A DNA stretch of 64,000 bases from CAVSRC01 sp963762605 (GTDB lineage: Bacteria > Pseudomonadota > Alphaproteobacteria > Rhizobiales > Kaistiaceae). Positions 46,388-55,000 of this stretch are shown piece by piece; position 1 is the first letter of the stretch, and each line of letters opens with the position of its first letter. The position numbers were made by a program, and so were the translations under genes. Under the pieces are notes generated by a model. It ran no database searches. It worked only from the letters and a program-made list of their open reading frames with translations, and was not told where the DNA came from. The stretch covers positions 62,001-126,000 of the forward strand of contig CAVXLJ010000017.1 in assembly GCA_963762605.1 (NCBI GenBank). Reading direction: 5' to 3'.

Positions 46388-48889
46388 AAGACATCGGACG
46401 GCCTCGAATTTGTGAACCGCGGGGCTGAGCTGGCCTATTTGGAGAGATGCTTGGCGAGGGCAATTGATCGCCCGGCGTTGGTTGTCATCAGGGCTCCGAC
46501 TGGGTTTGGCAAATCGAGCCTGACCGATCAGCTCAATACTCGGTCCCAAGCGCTGGACCGTCGGTTCTGTCTAGTTGATCCCAGCATTCGCGGTCGAACT
46601 GGGTTCGCGCGCATATACGAAGGTTTCTTTGTTCAGAGGATTGCTGAGGCTTTGAGCCAGGCAGGTACAACCGGCGCTACGCCCGATTGGCCCACCTTCG
46701 ATCGCTTCCTTAGAGGCCACCGGGCCGAAGCACTCCACACAAAGGACAAAGTCGATATCGTTGCGGAACTGCCCAGCCTTCGACATGCTTACAAATTGGC
46801 CTTCGATTATGCTTCGCGGATCTTCTCGTTCGGCCACTTCGCCCCTGATCGGTTGTTGCTAAGCGATCAATCAGATGCCATCGCGCTGTGTGCCGCATAC
46901 GTTGATTTTGTCCTGCACGCATTTCGCATAGTCCTGGTCTTGCGAGAGGCGCAGCATATTGACTTGCGTAGCCTTCGTACTCTTCTGCTGGCGAACGAGC
47001 GATACCCAGGACCCAGCTTGATCTTCGAATACACAACAGAAGACGGCGAGTTCGAGCCGGAACATCAGAAACTCTTTCTCCGGGCGGCCGATAGTCGCAA
47101 GAATATAGAAATTCTAGACCTTCTGCGACTAAATCCGGAACATCTTGAGTATCTGATCAACGTTAACATACGCAATGATTTTGAGTTGACCAATGACTAC
47201 TATTTGTCGTGGAACGGCAACCTTAGAACCATCCGAGAATTGAAGTATGGGGTTGGAGTTGGTCGTTCCCTTGATTCCGGCAGTCAAATCGGTCGAGCTC
47301 TGACAAATCTTGAAGACACCATTGAGGATCACATCGGCGCGCTTTCCGCCACAGAACGTGCCGTTTTGGCAATAATCTTGGCAAACGTTGAAGCGATTGA
47401 CCGGCCGACGCTGTTGCGCATCCTCGGGCGTCTCGATCCCCATGCCAGGCCACTGCAATCGTCTCGTGCAATCGAGCAGCTTGATCACACGCATGCATTT
47501 GTCAGGCAATCAGCCAGCGGCTTGTCCATCAGCAACGATACAATCGCTGAAGCGTTGCGTAACACCGCACGGATGCAGCCGCCACTCGTTCTCGCAGAGC
47601 GGGAGTTGCGCGATCACTATGGGATGCAAATCCAATCGGGGGAATACGACAGTCAAGGACTTTCCAACGCTGTGCGGCAATACTTTCGGCTCTGCGCCGG
47701 AACCAAGGACGTCCTCGGACTTCTCGGTTCGATAAGCCGACTGGGGGAAGAGATCCGGACTTCCGAAAACCAATCAGCCTACATTGAGATCGTGCACTCA
47801 GCGATCGAGACGGACCCGGCGCTTTTTAAGGACGATCAGGTGCCGTTGGTCCACTGGGCGGCATCTTTGGCTTACGAAACGGGTGACTGGCCTCGCGCAG
47901 AAGAGCTGTTGCGATACAAGACCAGCCCGCAGCCCGTCGACAGCCTGATGCGCGCCTACGCGCTGCAGGAAGTCGGCAAACATGCAGAGGCGCTCGCCAT
48001 TGCGACGGATGTCAGAGCGGGCGCGTTTGGATACGAGATCGATCTTGCCGCTGACCTATTGCAAACACTAATTGTGGGTTGCCAAGGCCAGCATTTACAA
48101 ACACGCATCTCACTCGAAGCGATAATCGCCGATGATAATTATCGGCGAAGCCCCCTGCTTGGCTATGCATATCGATTTTTCGAAATCGTCGACGGCTTCG
48201 ACGCGGCTCTCCCTCGCGTTCGGACCGGCATAGACTGGTTTACCAGATTTGGTTTCTTGAAGTCAGCCGCGTACTCGAAACTGTCTGCGGCCGTCATGAC
48301 TGCGCGAACGGGCGACATAGCCGGCGCGCGCGAAATGCACTCCACCGCATCGTCGGTGCTATCGAAAGAGGTGCGCGCACAACATATCATCCTGAACAAC
48401 CAGTATGCGATTGAGTTGTTGTCAGAGAACCCAGATCTGGAAAGCTGCCGAACGGGTCTAACCTATTCGCTCGGGCTCGCTCGAGATGATTTCTGCGAAT
48501 TAACGATCCTCACCAATTTAGGACTTGCCCACTTGGCTCTAGGTGAACTTGAATCCGCTGTGGATTGCGCTGACAAGTGCGTTGGAATCCTGGAGACGCA
48601 CGACTTCGCAGACACCAGTATCTACTGGTCAGTCTGCTTCAATCTTTCGCTGATGTATGGTGCCGCCGATTTGCCCAAAATGCGAGATGCAATGCTTGAG
48701 TTCCCGGCGAAATTCGCAGCCCCGCGGACCGATGGAAAAGGCTATTGGCCGTGGCGTTTCGGTGCGCAGGGCAACATCGACCCAGCATATTCTTTTCTTG
48801 CTACGAAGAAATGGCATCCATTGTACTTAAGCAACTGGATTATTGACTTCGAGGGGTTGCAGTATCTGATGCCAAGATCGCTGCGATAA
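46385..48889 (+). CDS. STAND-like ATPase with C-terminal helical repeats
   Basis: An 834-residue cytoplasmic protein. Walker A is APTGFGKSS at 37-45; the Walker B equivalent is probably IVLVLREAQHIDLRSLRTLL, with a degenerate acidic pair. A winged-helix-like region follows (SATERAVLAIILANVEAIDR), then TPR-type helices: VHWAASLAYETGDWPRAEEL, YALQEVGKHAEALAI, LTNLGLAHLALGELESAVDC. The architecture is that of STAND NTPase sensors, often used in defence or signalling. No effector domain is visible. No ribosome site precedes the ATG. Confidence 0.75.
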   Translation: MKTSDGLEFVNRGAELAYLERCLARAIDRPALVVIRAPTGFGKSSLTDQLNTRSQALDRRFCLVDPSIRGRTGFARIYEGFFVQRIAEALSQAGTTGATPDWPTFDRFLRGHRAEALHTKDKVDIVAELPSLRHAYKLAFDYASRIFSFGHFAPDRLLLSDQSDAIALCAAYVDFVLHAFRIVLVLREAQHIDLRSLRTLLLANERYPGPSLIFEYTTEDGEFEPEHQKLFLRAADSRKNIEILDLLRLNPEHLEYLINVNIRNDFELTNDYYLSWNGNLRTIRELKYGVGVGRSLDSGSQIGRALTNLEDTIEDHIGALSATERAVLAIILANVEAIDRPTLLRILGRLDPHARPLQSSRAIEQLDHTHAFVRQSASGLSISNDTIAEALRNTARMQPPLVLAERELRDHYGMQIQSGEYDSQGLSNAVRQYFRLCAGTKDVLGLLGSISRLGEEIRTSENQSAYIEIVHSAIETDPALFKDDQVPLVHWAASLAYETGDWPRAEELLRYKTSPQPVDSLMRAYALQEVGKHAEALAIATDVRAGAFGYEIDLAADLLQTLIVGCQGQHLQTRISLEAIIADDNYRRSPLLGYAYRFFEIVDGFDAALPRVRTGIDWFTRFGFLKSAAYSKLSAAVMTARTGDIAGAREMHSTASSVLSKEVRAQHIILNNQYAIELLSENPDLESCRTGLTYSLGLARDDFCELTILTNLGLAHLALGELESAVDCADKCVGILETHDFADTSIYWSVCFNLSLMYGAADLPKMRDAMLEFPAKFAAPRTDGKGYWPWRFGAQGNIDPAYSFLATKKWHPLYLSNWIIDFEGLQYLMPRSLR

Positions 48890-49844
48890 CAGCATCATAC
48901 GTCCAACCCTTTTTCGTAAACGCCATGGCAAATTGACCTAGAGGGTGAATCCAAGCATCAGGAGTCATCTCAAGAAAGAAGAACTTGCCATCGGCGTGCC
49001 GCCCATCGACCCTACAATATCCAAAGCGACCAAAAGCTCGAAGAAATCGCTCCAGCGATTGTTGGTCCGACGATGTTAGCTCACCGTCGATATTCCTCAC
49101 AGTGCGGTGAGGATTACGGACAAGCTTTTCATTTGCGTCAAACAAATGATCATAAAAGAAGTTTGGAGATCCTTCGATGTAAACCTCGGAATAGCCCCGA
49201 GCAGAACCATCGGAAGTCTCGATGGCCGCATACGACGTCTCACGGCCAGCGATGAATTCCTCGACAAGAACCGGTTGATTGAAGGCGCTGAGTAAGCGCT
49301 TCGCTAGCGCGCAGGACTGCTCCGAAGACCACGCGAGATTCTCGTTAGAAATCCCGATCGAGCTGCCTTCCAGAAGTGGCTTTACCACGCATGGGTGAGT
49401 TAAGGCGTGCGACAAGGGCAACGAGTTTTTGTCGCGGATAATCCGCCACGCCGGGGTCCTTAGTCCACAGTCCGCCGCGAGTCGCTTGGACACCTCCTTG
49501 TCTTGCGCCACGAAGCGGCCGTACGCATCTGGGCCTATGTACCTGAGGTGGAACGTTTCGCACACCGCAGGTACTAGAGCCATTCGGCTTCGGGATACGG
49601 CGCCGCCGTATATCGAGAGGACAACATCGTCGCTGTGACCTGGCGCGTGCAGAGCCAATTCTTCTGGCGTCTCGTAATGTACTACACGACGACCAAGTGT
49701 TTCTATCGTTTTGATTAATATGCGGATGGTTTCAGCGTCGCTTTTTTCGAGGTCGCGGCGACTAGATACATCGACGCCGTCCGGATCGGACGCCGTATCG
49801 GCAACGAGTACGATATTGCCGCTCGAACCCAAGAGGCGAACCAT
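48840..49844 (-). CDS. ATP-grasp (D-Ala-D-Ala ligase-like) protein
   Basis: A 334-residue protein. The N-terminal Rossmann-like half (NIVLVADTASDPDGVDVSSR) is followed by ATP-grasp motifs: RFVAQDKEVSKRLAADCGLR, CVVKPLLEGSSIGISNENLA (ATP-binding Lys and S-rich loop), PVLVEEFIAGRETSYAAIET, and YCRVDGRHADGKFFFLEMTP (acidic metal site). Such enzymes join a carboxylate to an amine or similar. Its start is the inner edge of the right inverted repeat, facing the conserved flank. Confidence 0.82.
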   Translation of the reverse strand: MVRLLGSSGNIVLVADTASDPDGVDVSSRRDLEKSDAETIRILIKTIETLGRRVVHYETPEELALHAPGHSDDVVLSIYGGAVSRSRMALVPAVCETFHLRYIGPDAYGRFVAQDKEVSKRLAADCGLRTPAWRIIRDKNSLPLSHALTHPCVVKPLLEGSSIGISNENLAWSSEQSCALAKRLLSAFNQPVLVEEFIAGRETSYAAIETSDGSARGYSEVYIEGSPNFFYDHLFDANEKLVRNPHRTVRNIDGELTSSDQQSLERFLRAFGRFGYCRVDGRHADGKFFFLEMTPDAWIHPLGQFAMAFTKKGWTYDAVIAAILASDTATPRSQ

Positions 49845-49860
49845 AATTCAGGGTTATGTG
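49842..49860 (-). repeat. Segment 2 right inverted repeat
   Basis: Plus-strand CATAATTCAGGGTTATGTG is the exact inverse of 46369-46387. Read leftwards it ends in the ATG of the ATP-grasp gene. Confidence 0.95.
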
Positions 49861-49886
49861 TTTTGTTTATCTGACGTTTGTCGCTC

Positions 49887-49941
49887 CAGCGTACTAGAGT
49901 CTTGGTCACGGCGCTACTCATGGTAGCAACTTTCTCCCTTC
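49887..49941 (-). promoter_or_regulatory. Conserved flank of segment 2
   Basis: CAGCGTACT, 17 bp, GCTACTCATGGTAGC and CTTTCTCCCTTC, the same blocks and spacing as at 39245-39302, while intervening bases differ. Selection on the blocks is implied. Confidence 0.6.
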
Positions 49942-50099
49942 ACGAGTCCTGGCGGCACTGCGCGGATGCCGGCCCCCGCTGCTGCGGCTCCTAGAACCGC
50001 TCGTCGGTCCAATAGCGCACAACATCGCGTTCGGCATGTCTTTGCCTTGAGGCCTGTGTAGCTCCGCTCACTGAGAGCTGAGTTGATCCAAACCTGGCA

Positions 50100-50348
50100 T
50101 CACGAGCACCAACCGTCGGCTGCGGCAAATGCGGCTTCTGCCTTCCCGCAGGATTTCCATAGAAGCGGGACCAGCTCGCACAGTCGACGAACATGACTGC
50201 GCATTGCGCGCGCCTGGTCGCAGTCAATTTCCCCGTATGCAATCTCGGTGAACCATTCCCCGACCGTGGCGGACCATTTCTGCAAATCGGTCTCCGATGC
50301 CGCTGCAATAAGGCCGATGCGCATCAGACTATCCGCAGCAATCTCCAC
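50100..50348 (-). CDS. Small protein ending the hydrolase-TPR-PIN operon
   Basis: GTG 50348 gives 82 residues (MEIAADSLMRIGLIAAASET, DQARAMRSHVRRLCELVPLL). It is helical, with two cysteines and no recognised domain. It begins 10 bp after the stop of the 559-residue protein and so belongs to the same transcript. Confidence 0.5.
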   Translation of the reverse strand: MEIAADSLMRIGLIAAASETDLQKWSATVGEWFTEIAYGEIDCDQARAMRSHVRRLCELVPLLWKSCGKAEAAFAAADGWCS

Positions 50349-50358
50349 GCCGGGACGC

Positions 50359-52038
50359 CTACGCTGAACACGAGTTCAGAATCCGGACTTCCTCAGCGAG
50401 CTGTGGCGCCCGCGTAACGGCGGCAACCGTAGCAAGTCCCGCTAGCAGAGAAAAAATACGATCGCTATCGCTGCCAATGCTGATCTGATGCTTGGCGCGG
50501 CGAAGCGCATCGGTGACCACTTGCGCCTGCTCACTCTCGATCCGGAAGATCAGGGCCATATTGATAATTGTCGCGAAACTGCGCTCGCTCAGAAACTGCC
50601 CTGCATCCGGCACGCGAAGCTCCGCGGCGAGTTCATCAGGAAAGGTCCTTGGCGGGCGCGTTCCGCCTTCGAGCGGTCCCGGGAGAGCGCCTTGCGGAAA
50701 TTGCAGCGCAGCTCGCGCACTGCCGGGACCCTCTTCAACCGTGAGGGCTTTCAGTTCACACTCTTCGAGAACGGCAGCGTTTCTTTGCCCCGCCCCCGCG
50801 ATTCTGCCTATGAATTCCTGCTTCAGTTGTTGAGGATTCATGAAGTCTGGTAGCCAGCGTGGCTCCTCACGGAGGTCTGCCATGGTTTGCAGATAGAAGA
50901 TCTGCCCGCGGCCTCCGGCCGCCCATTCTGCGAACTGAATTGAGTCAACTCCTACCGCGAGCAGTTCCCGCTCGATCAACGACGCCTGAGCGATCGCCGC
51001 CATCCGCCGGAAGAAGGGCGGTTTGCTTCGGAGGGTGCCCGTTCGCGCCAATTCTCCATCGACGAAGATTACGAGTGAGGCGCTCAGCTTGAGTCGTCCG
51101 CGCGGATCGTCCGCGTCGTCCGCGAGGATGCCTTTCAGTATATGGGTGAGGGCCGATTTGATTGCGGGATAGCGGGCTGTGAGACCAAGACCCAACTCAA
51201 TGCCGGCTACTTGCGAAAAGCGATCTCCACGATCCGCAAGCCACTCAAAGAAATCTACGAGAACCGTCTCGCTCACATCATCGTCGATGTGGATCGCATC
51301 GGTGATAAATGATTGCGCAGAAAACAGCAGCGCTTGAGCGAGCCCGGCGCGAAAGCTCCAGCCAAGCAATTCTGCAATGTGCGCCGTGCATGGTCCAGAG
51401 ACAAACTCCACAAGTCCTTGGTTCTCCGCGACCTGGCCGACCAAGCGTTCGTAGTATTTCTCGTTGGGTGGAACCAGGACGCTGACCTGGCTTGTTCCGG
51501 TCCTGACTTCGCTGCCGATTGCTTCGGCCACCTTCTGCGGCGTCAGCTTCAGCGTGTTGCCAAAGTCTTCTACTTCGTCGTCGCTCAGAGGGCTCGTCGC
51601 CAAGCGATCACGCCATGCGGTAATGTCTTCTCCTCGAAGACCTTGTGTCCGCACTTCTTCATCGAACGCGCTCAGCCGATAGGAACGGTCGGGTGACAGA
51701 AACCAGAACGGCGCGATCCGAATTGTGCGGCCCGTCGTTTTCAAGCTGATGCCCTTTTCACCGTCGTGCTCTTCCAGCGCCGCGGAGAAAGCAGAACCAT
51801 CTACTGCTTTGATCTCAATCGGGTCGCCCGCGCCCGCATGAAGCTCTCGAATCGCGGAAAACAGATCCGATCGCCGAAAACTCGCGATGTCATTGCCGAT
51901 TTCGATCTGCGCGTCGATGCTGATGCCGTATTGGTGTCTAAAGGTTTCTCGCGAAAGCAGAGACTGCCGGACAATGGGGGGAAACAGCCGGAACGACTCG
52001 ACAGCGACCGCTTGCTGCAACGATGTTGTATCACTCAT
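50359..52038 (-). CDS. Unknown partner protein of the hydrolase-TPR-PIN gene
   Basis: ATG 52038 overlaps the upstream stop by 8 bp and gives 559 residues. An N-terminal region (LFPPIVRQSLLSRETFRHQY) is followed by a middle part with helices (ELLGWSFRAGLAQALLFSAQ, ETVLVDFFEWLADRGDRF), a strand-rich segment (LSASLVIFVDGELARTGTLR) and a helical C-terminus. No named domain is recognised. Because it is coupled to the 1.5-kres hydrolase-TPR-PIN protein, it is probably its regulator or target. Confidence 0.65.
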   Translation of the reverse strand: MSDTTSLQQAVAVESFRLFPPIVRQSLLSRETFRHQYGISIDAQIEIGNDIASFRRSDLFSAIRELHAGAGDPIEIKAVDGSAFSAALEEHDGEKGISLKTTGRTIRIAPFWFLSPDRSYRLSAFDEEVRTQGLRGEDITAWRDRLATSPLSDDEVEDFGNTLKLTPQKVAEAIGSEVRTGTSQVSVLVPPNEKYYERLVGQVAENQGLVEFVSGPCTAHIAELLGWSFRAGLAQALLFSAQSFITDAIHIDDDVSETVLVDFFEWLADRGDRFSQVAGIELGLGLTARYPAIKSALTHILKGILADDADDPRGRLKLSASLVIFVDGELARTGTLRSKPPFFRRMAAIAQASLIERELLAVGVDSIQFAEWAAGGRGQIFYLQTMADLREEPRWLPDFMNPQQLKQEFIGRIAGAGQRNAAVLEECELKALTVEEGPGSARAALQFPQGALPGPLEGGTRPPRTFPDELAAELRVPDAGQFLSERSFATIINMALIFRIESEQAQVVTDALRRAKHQISIGSDSDRIFSLLAGLATVAAVTRAPQLAEEVRILNSCSA

Positions 52039-55000
52039 CGTCGCCGTGCCTTTCTTCAGCGCGCCGCACGGTTTCTCCAATCATCTCCTCAACGGCATCG
52101 ACAAGCATCCCATAGCTAGCGTTGTTTTCATTGCGCAATGGTTCGAGGATCGCTTCTTCCAGCCATCGCCAGTATCTGACACGAACCGCGTCATCGGCGT
52201 CAGGAAGCATTGTCAGCATTAGGGCCTGTGACCTGAATCGTACTTCGGGATCGTCAGCACCGGTGTGCATGCGGTGAACCCAGCCGCGGATGTCGAAGAT
52301 GCCAAGCAGCCACTCGCTGCGCGCCCTTGAGATCGCGTCATCAATGTCCGCTCCCCACTGCGCCCGGATTGATTGAATGCACGCGAAGTGCAGGCCGTCC
52401 AGCCAGACATGTTCCATCGGCAATTGGAGCAGGTCCGTCATCCGGACGCGGAGGAGGTTTTCTCGAATGGCCCTGAGTTCGGCCGTTTCAAGGACCTTTC
52501 CGTCGCTTGTCGGTGCAGCTGCAAGCCAGTTGATAAGTTCGGCCACCCCCAGGGGAACCAGTGTGAATCCGGCGCGGCGAAGGCGGGTGATATGCTCACC
52601 AACTTGAGCGTCGGTGAGATTGTTCGTCGCTCCTAGAGTGGCCAATAGGTCAAGAGTCGTGTGGATTGGTTTGTTGCCATCGGGAGAGTTCAGGTTTTGA
52701 TGTCGGTTCAAGAACCGGTCGTCGACGATGAATGCCTCCACTGACCCGGCAAGATCAAAAAGTGTGCCGGTCGGGTGACCTTTGAATCCGGTCGGGTCAT
52801 CGGCATCATTCGAAAGCCTCCCCAGTTTAACCTTTCCCGTTGCGATTGCTTCGGCTAGCGACGCGCGAATTTCTTCGATGACGTCGCGCGCCTCAGCACC
52901 AAGGGTCTCAAATCGGACCAGCGCATCACCGTCGGATAGTTCGGACGAAGCGACAAAGGCAGAAAATCCAGCGGCTTGGAGCCGGTCCAGTAGCCGCAAA
53001 TGTTGAAGGTAACTTACGGCCAGATCGTCGAGATACAAGGCTGCACCGGGCTGGATGGCGGGCGCGTTCGGCCAAGGCAATTCGTGCAGCCCCAGATAGG
53101 TCTTGCACCGTGCCTCCTCGGCAACGGTCAGGTGGCCCTGCTTTTTGACCGCCGCGATCAGGTCGCCGCACCCTACTATGAGCTGCTCATAGTCGTGCAC
53201 ATCGGCTAGCTGGTCCATCAAAGTCCCGGCTTTGTGCAATGGCGCGGGCCGCACGACGACGCGTTGCCGGCTGCTTCCGTCATCGGCCTCTGCTGCGGCC
53301 GTGAGGAGCATAGCCAGGTCGGTCCCAACCTCCTGCTCCAGCTCCGGCTTTACGCCTCCGGAAGGTTCGAAGCGCTGGAGCTGTCCGCCATCCAGAAGGC
53401 GTCTTACCTCCATCGCGTCGCGAATGCGGCTGGGCTGGTGAAACTGGAGTCGTTGTCGTTCCTCGAAAAGGCGGCGCATCGTTGTGTGGGGGATCAGCAC
53501 CTGGCCGAAATACCCAAGCACCTGCCGCAGCAAGCCCAGGAAACCGAGCGTCAATATCGCGCTTAGGTCGAGAGCGACGATGTTTGTAGAAATCGGTGCG
53601 GGTGCTCGTCCGCCGCTGAAAGCGAATACGACTCCGCGCTTCCTCGGATCGGGTTGGCTCAAATTTGAAACTGCGGGCAAGAGGTACATGTCGAGCAGTG
53701 AACGATTCAAAGCCTGCGCCGCCGTAAATACGGGCATCCGGCCCGCCGACAGCTCATCCCATATTTTCGTCTCGCGCTCGTTCCAAGACGGCGCCTGCTC
53801 AATCAGCTCCTTGATGTCCATTCGCTGAACAGGTCCGTCATCGCCGGATAGAGCGATGGCTTGGTCGAGCCACCCGTGCGTTGCAGGGTCGTCCTCCCAA
53901 CCTGCGCTGGTTGCCAAGCCGTAACACGTTGCGAGAATCGCAGCGTCACCGTCCGCGCGGGCTGCCGCCTCTTTAATCAGGTCTTTTGCGCGTTCGGCAC
54001 CGATGTGCTGGGCTAGTTGCCCGATCTGCAAAAGCTCCGCGCCATTCCTCTTGTCTCGAACTGCCCACTCCTGCTCAATGAACTCACCCAGCGCGTTCCA
54101 ATCGCCAGAAGCCACCGCAATATAGATGGCGAGCTGGTGATCGCCGCCGTCGTCGCCGCAAGACTCGGCAGCGGACAGAACTGTCTTTGCACCGCTGAGG
54201 TCGCCCTCGTGGAAGTGAGCCCAAGCAAGCGTGCGTTGCACGCGGCCGGCCACAAATAGTTCAGGGAACCTCTCTGAAAGACCAATAATCTCTTCATGGC
54301 CACCGGTGGCGTAAAGTGCGTCGACGTAAGTCTCAAGACTTGGACCGTCCTTCGTTTGCTCGAACAGGGTTTTTGCGTAGGTTGCGAGTTTCGACCAAGC
54401 GTTTTGCTTGCGAAGCAGGTCAACGAGAACGATCAAGTCCGCCAGACTTCCGTTCGCCTCGTATTGAGCCTCCCGCGCCGATACGGGATCGGCCCCTTCA
54501 GCCTCGTCGATAATCCCGCTTAGGCTTGTAATGCCCTCTGCATCCAGTCCCTTGCTCTTGAGTTCCGCCAACGCAGCTTTCGCTTCGGCGATTTGTCCGG
54601 AGCGCGCGAGGAGCTCGGTTTCAACAGCCCCAATCCATTCAGGATTGTAATATTCGACGAGCTGCGAGCGGTGCTGGTTAATATATGCCGCCATTTCCTG
54701 CGGGCTTGCCTTCCCCTCGGCCAGTGCAAACCGCGCGATCGCGGCTTCCGGCGACTTTCCGCCTGACAACGTCGTTTGCCGGTCAATTTCGCGTTCGGCC
54801 TCGGCGAGGTCGAGCTTCAGTCCGAATTGCAGAGCCATTGGCAGACGCCGCAGCGATTGCGCCGGGTCTGCCATGCTTTCCTCAAGCGCCTTGAGAGATG
54901 TCACAGCCGTTGCGTCGTCACGCAGGCCGAGCCAAAGGGCATAGTCCGCCGCTATGTCCGCTATTCTGTCCCAGCCCATCGCTCTCAGGGCGTTGTCGGC

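Larger units (their letters stand above)
46369..49860. other. Segment 2: 3.5-kb unit closed by 19-bp perfect inverted repeats
   Basis: Contains two convergent genes, a STAND-like ATPase reading right and an ATP-grasp protein reading left, overlapping by 50 bp at their ends. Both start codons are the inner edges of the repeats. The right flank repeats the conserved blocks found right of segment 1. The two segments share no gene content, so the common parts are the repeats and the right flank. Confidence 0.6.

Noticed and set aside
36767..49860. The two inverted-repeat segments as ordinary transposons
   Set aside because: No transposase inside, no flanking target duplication, repeat ends do not resemble known terminal repeats, and start codons coincide with the repeat edges.
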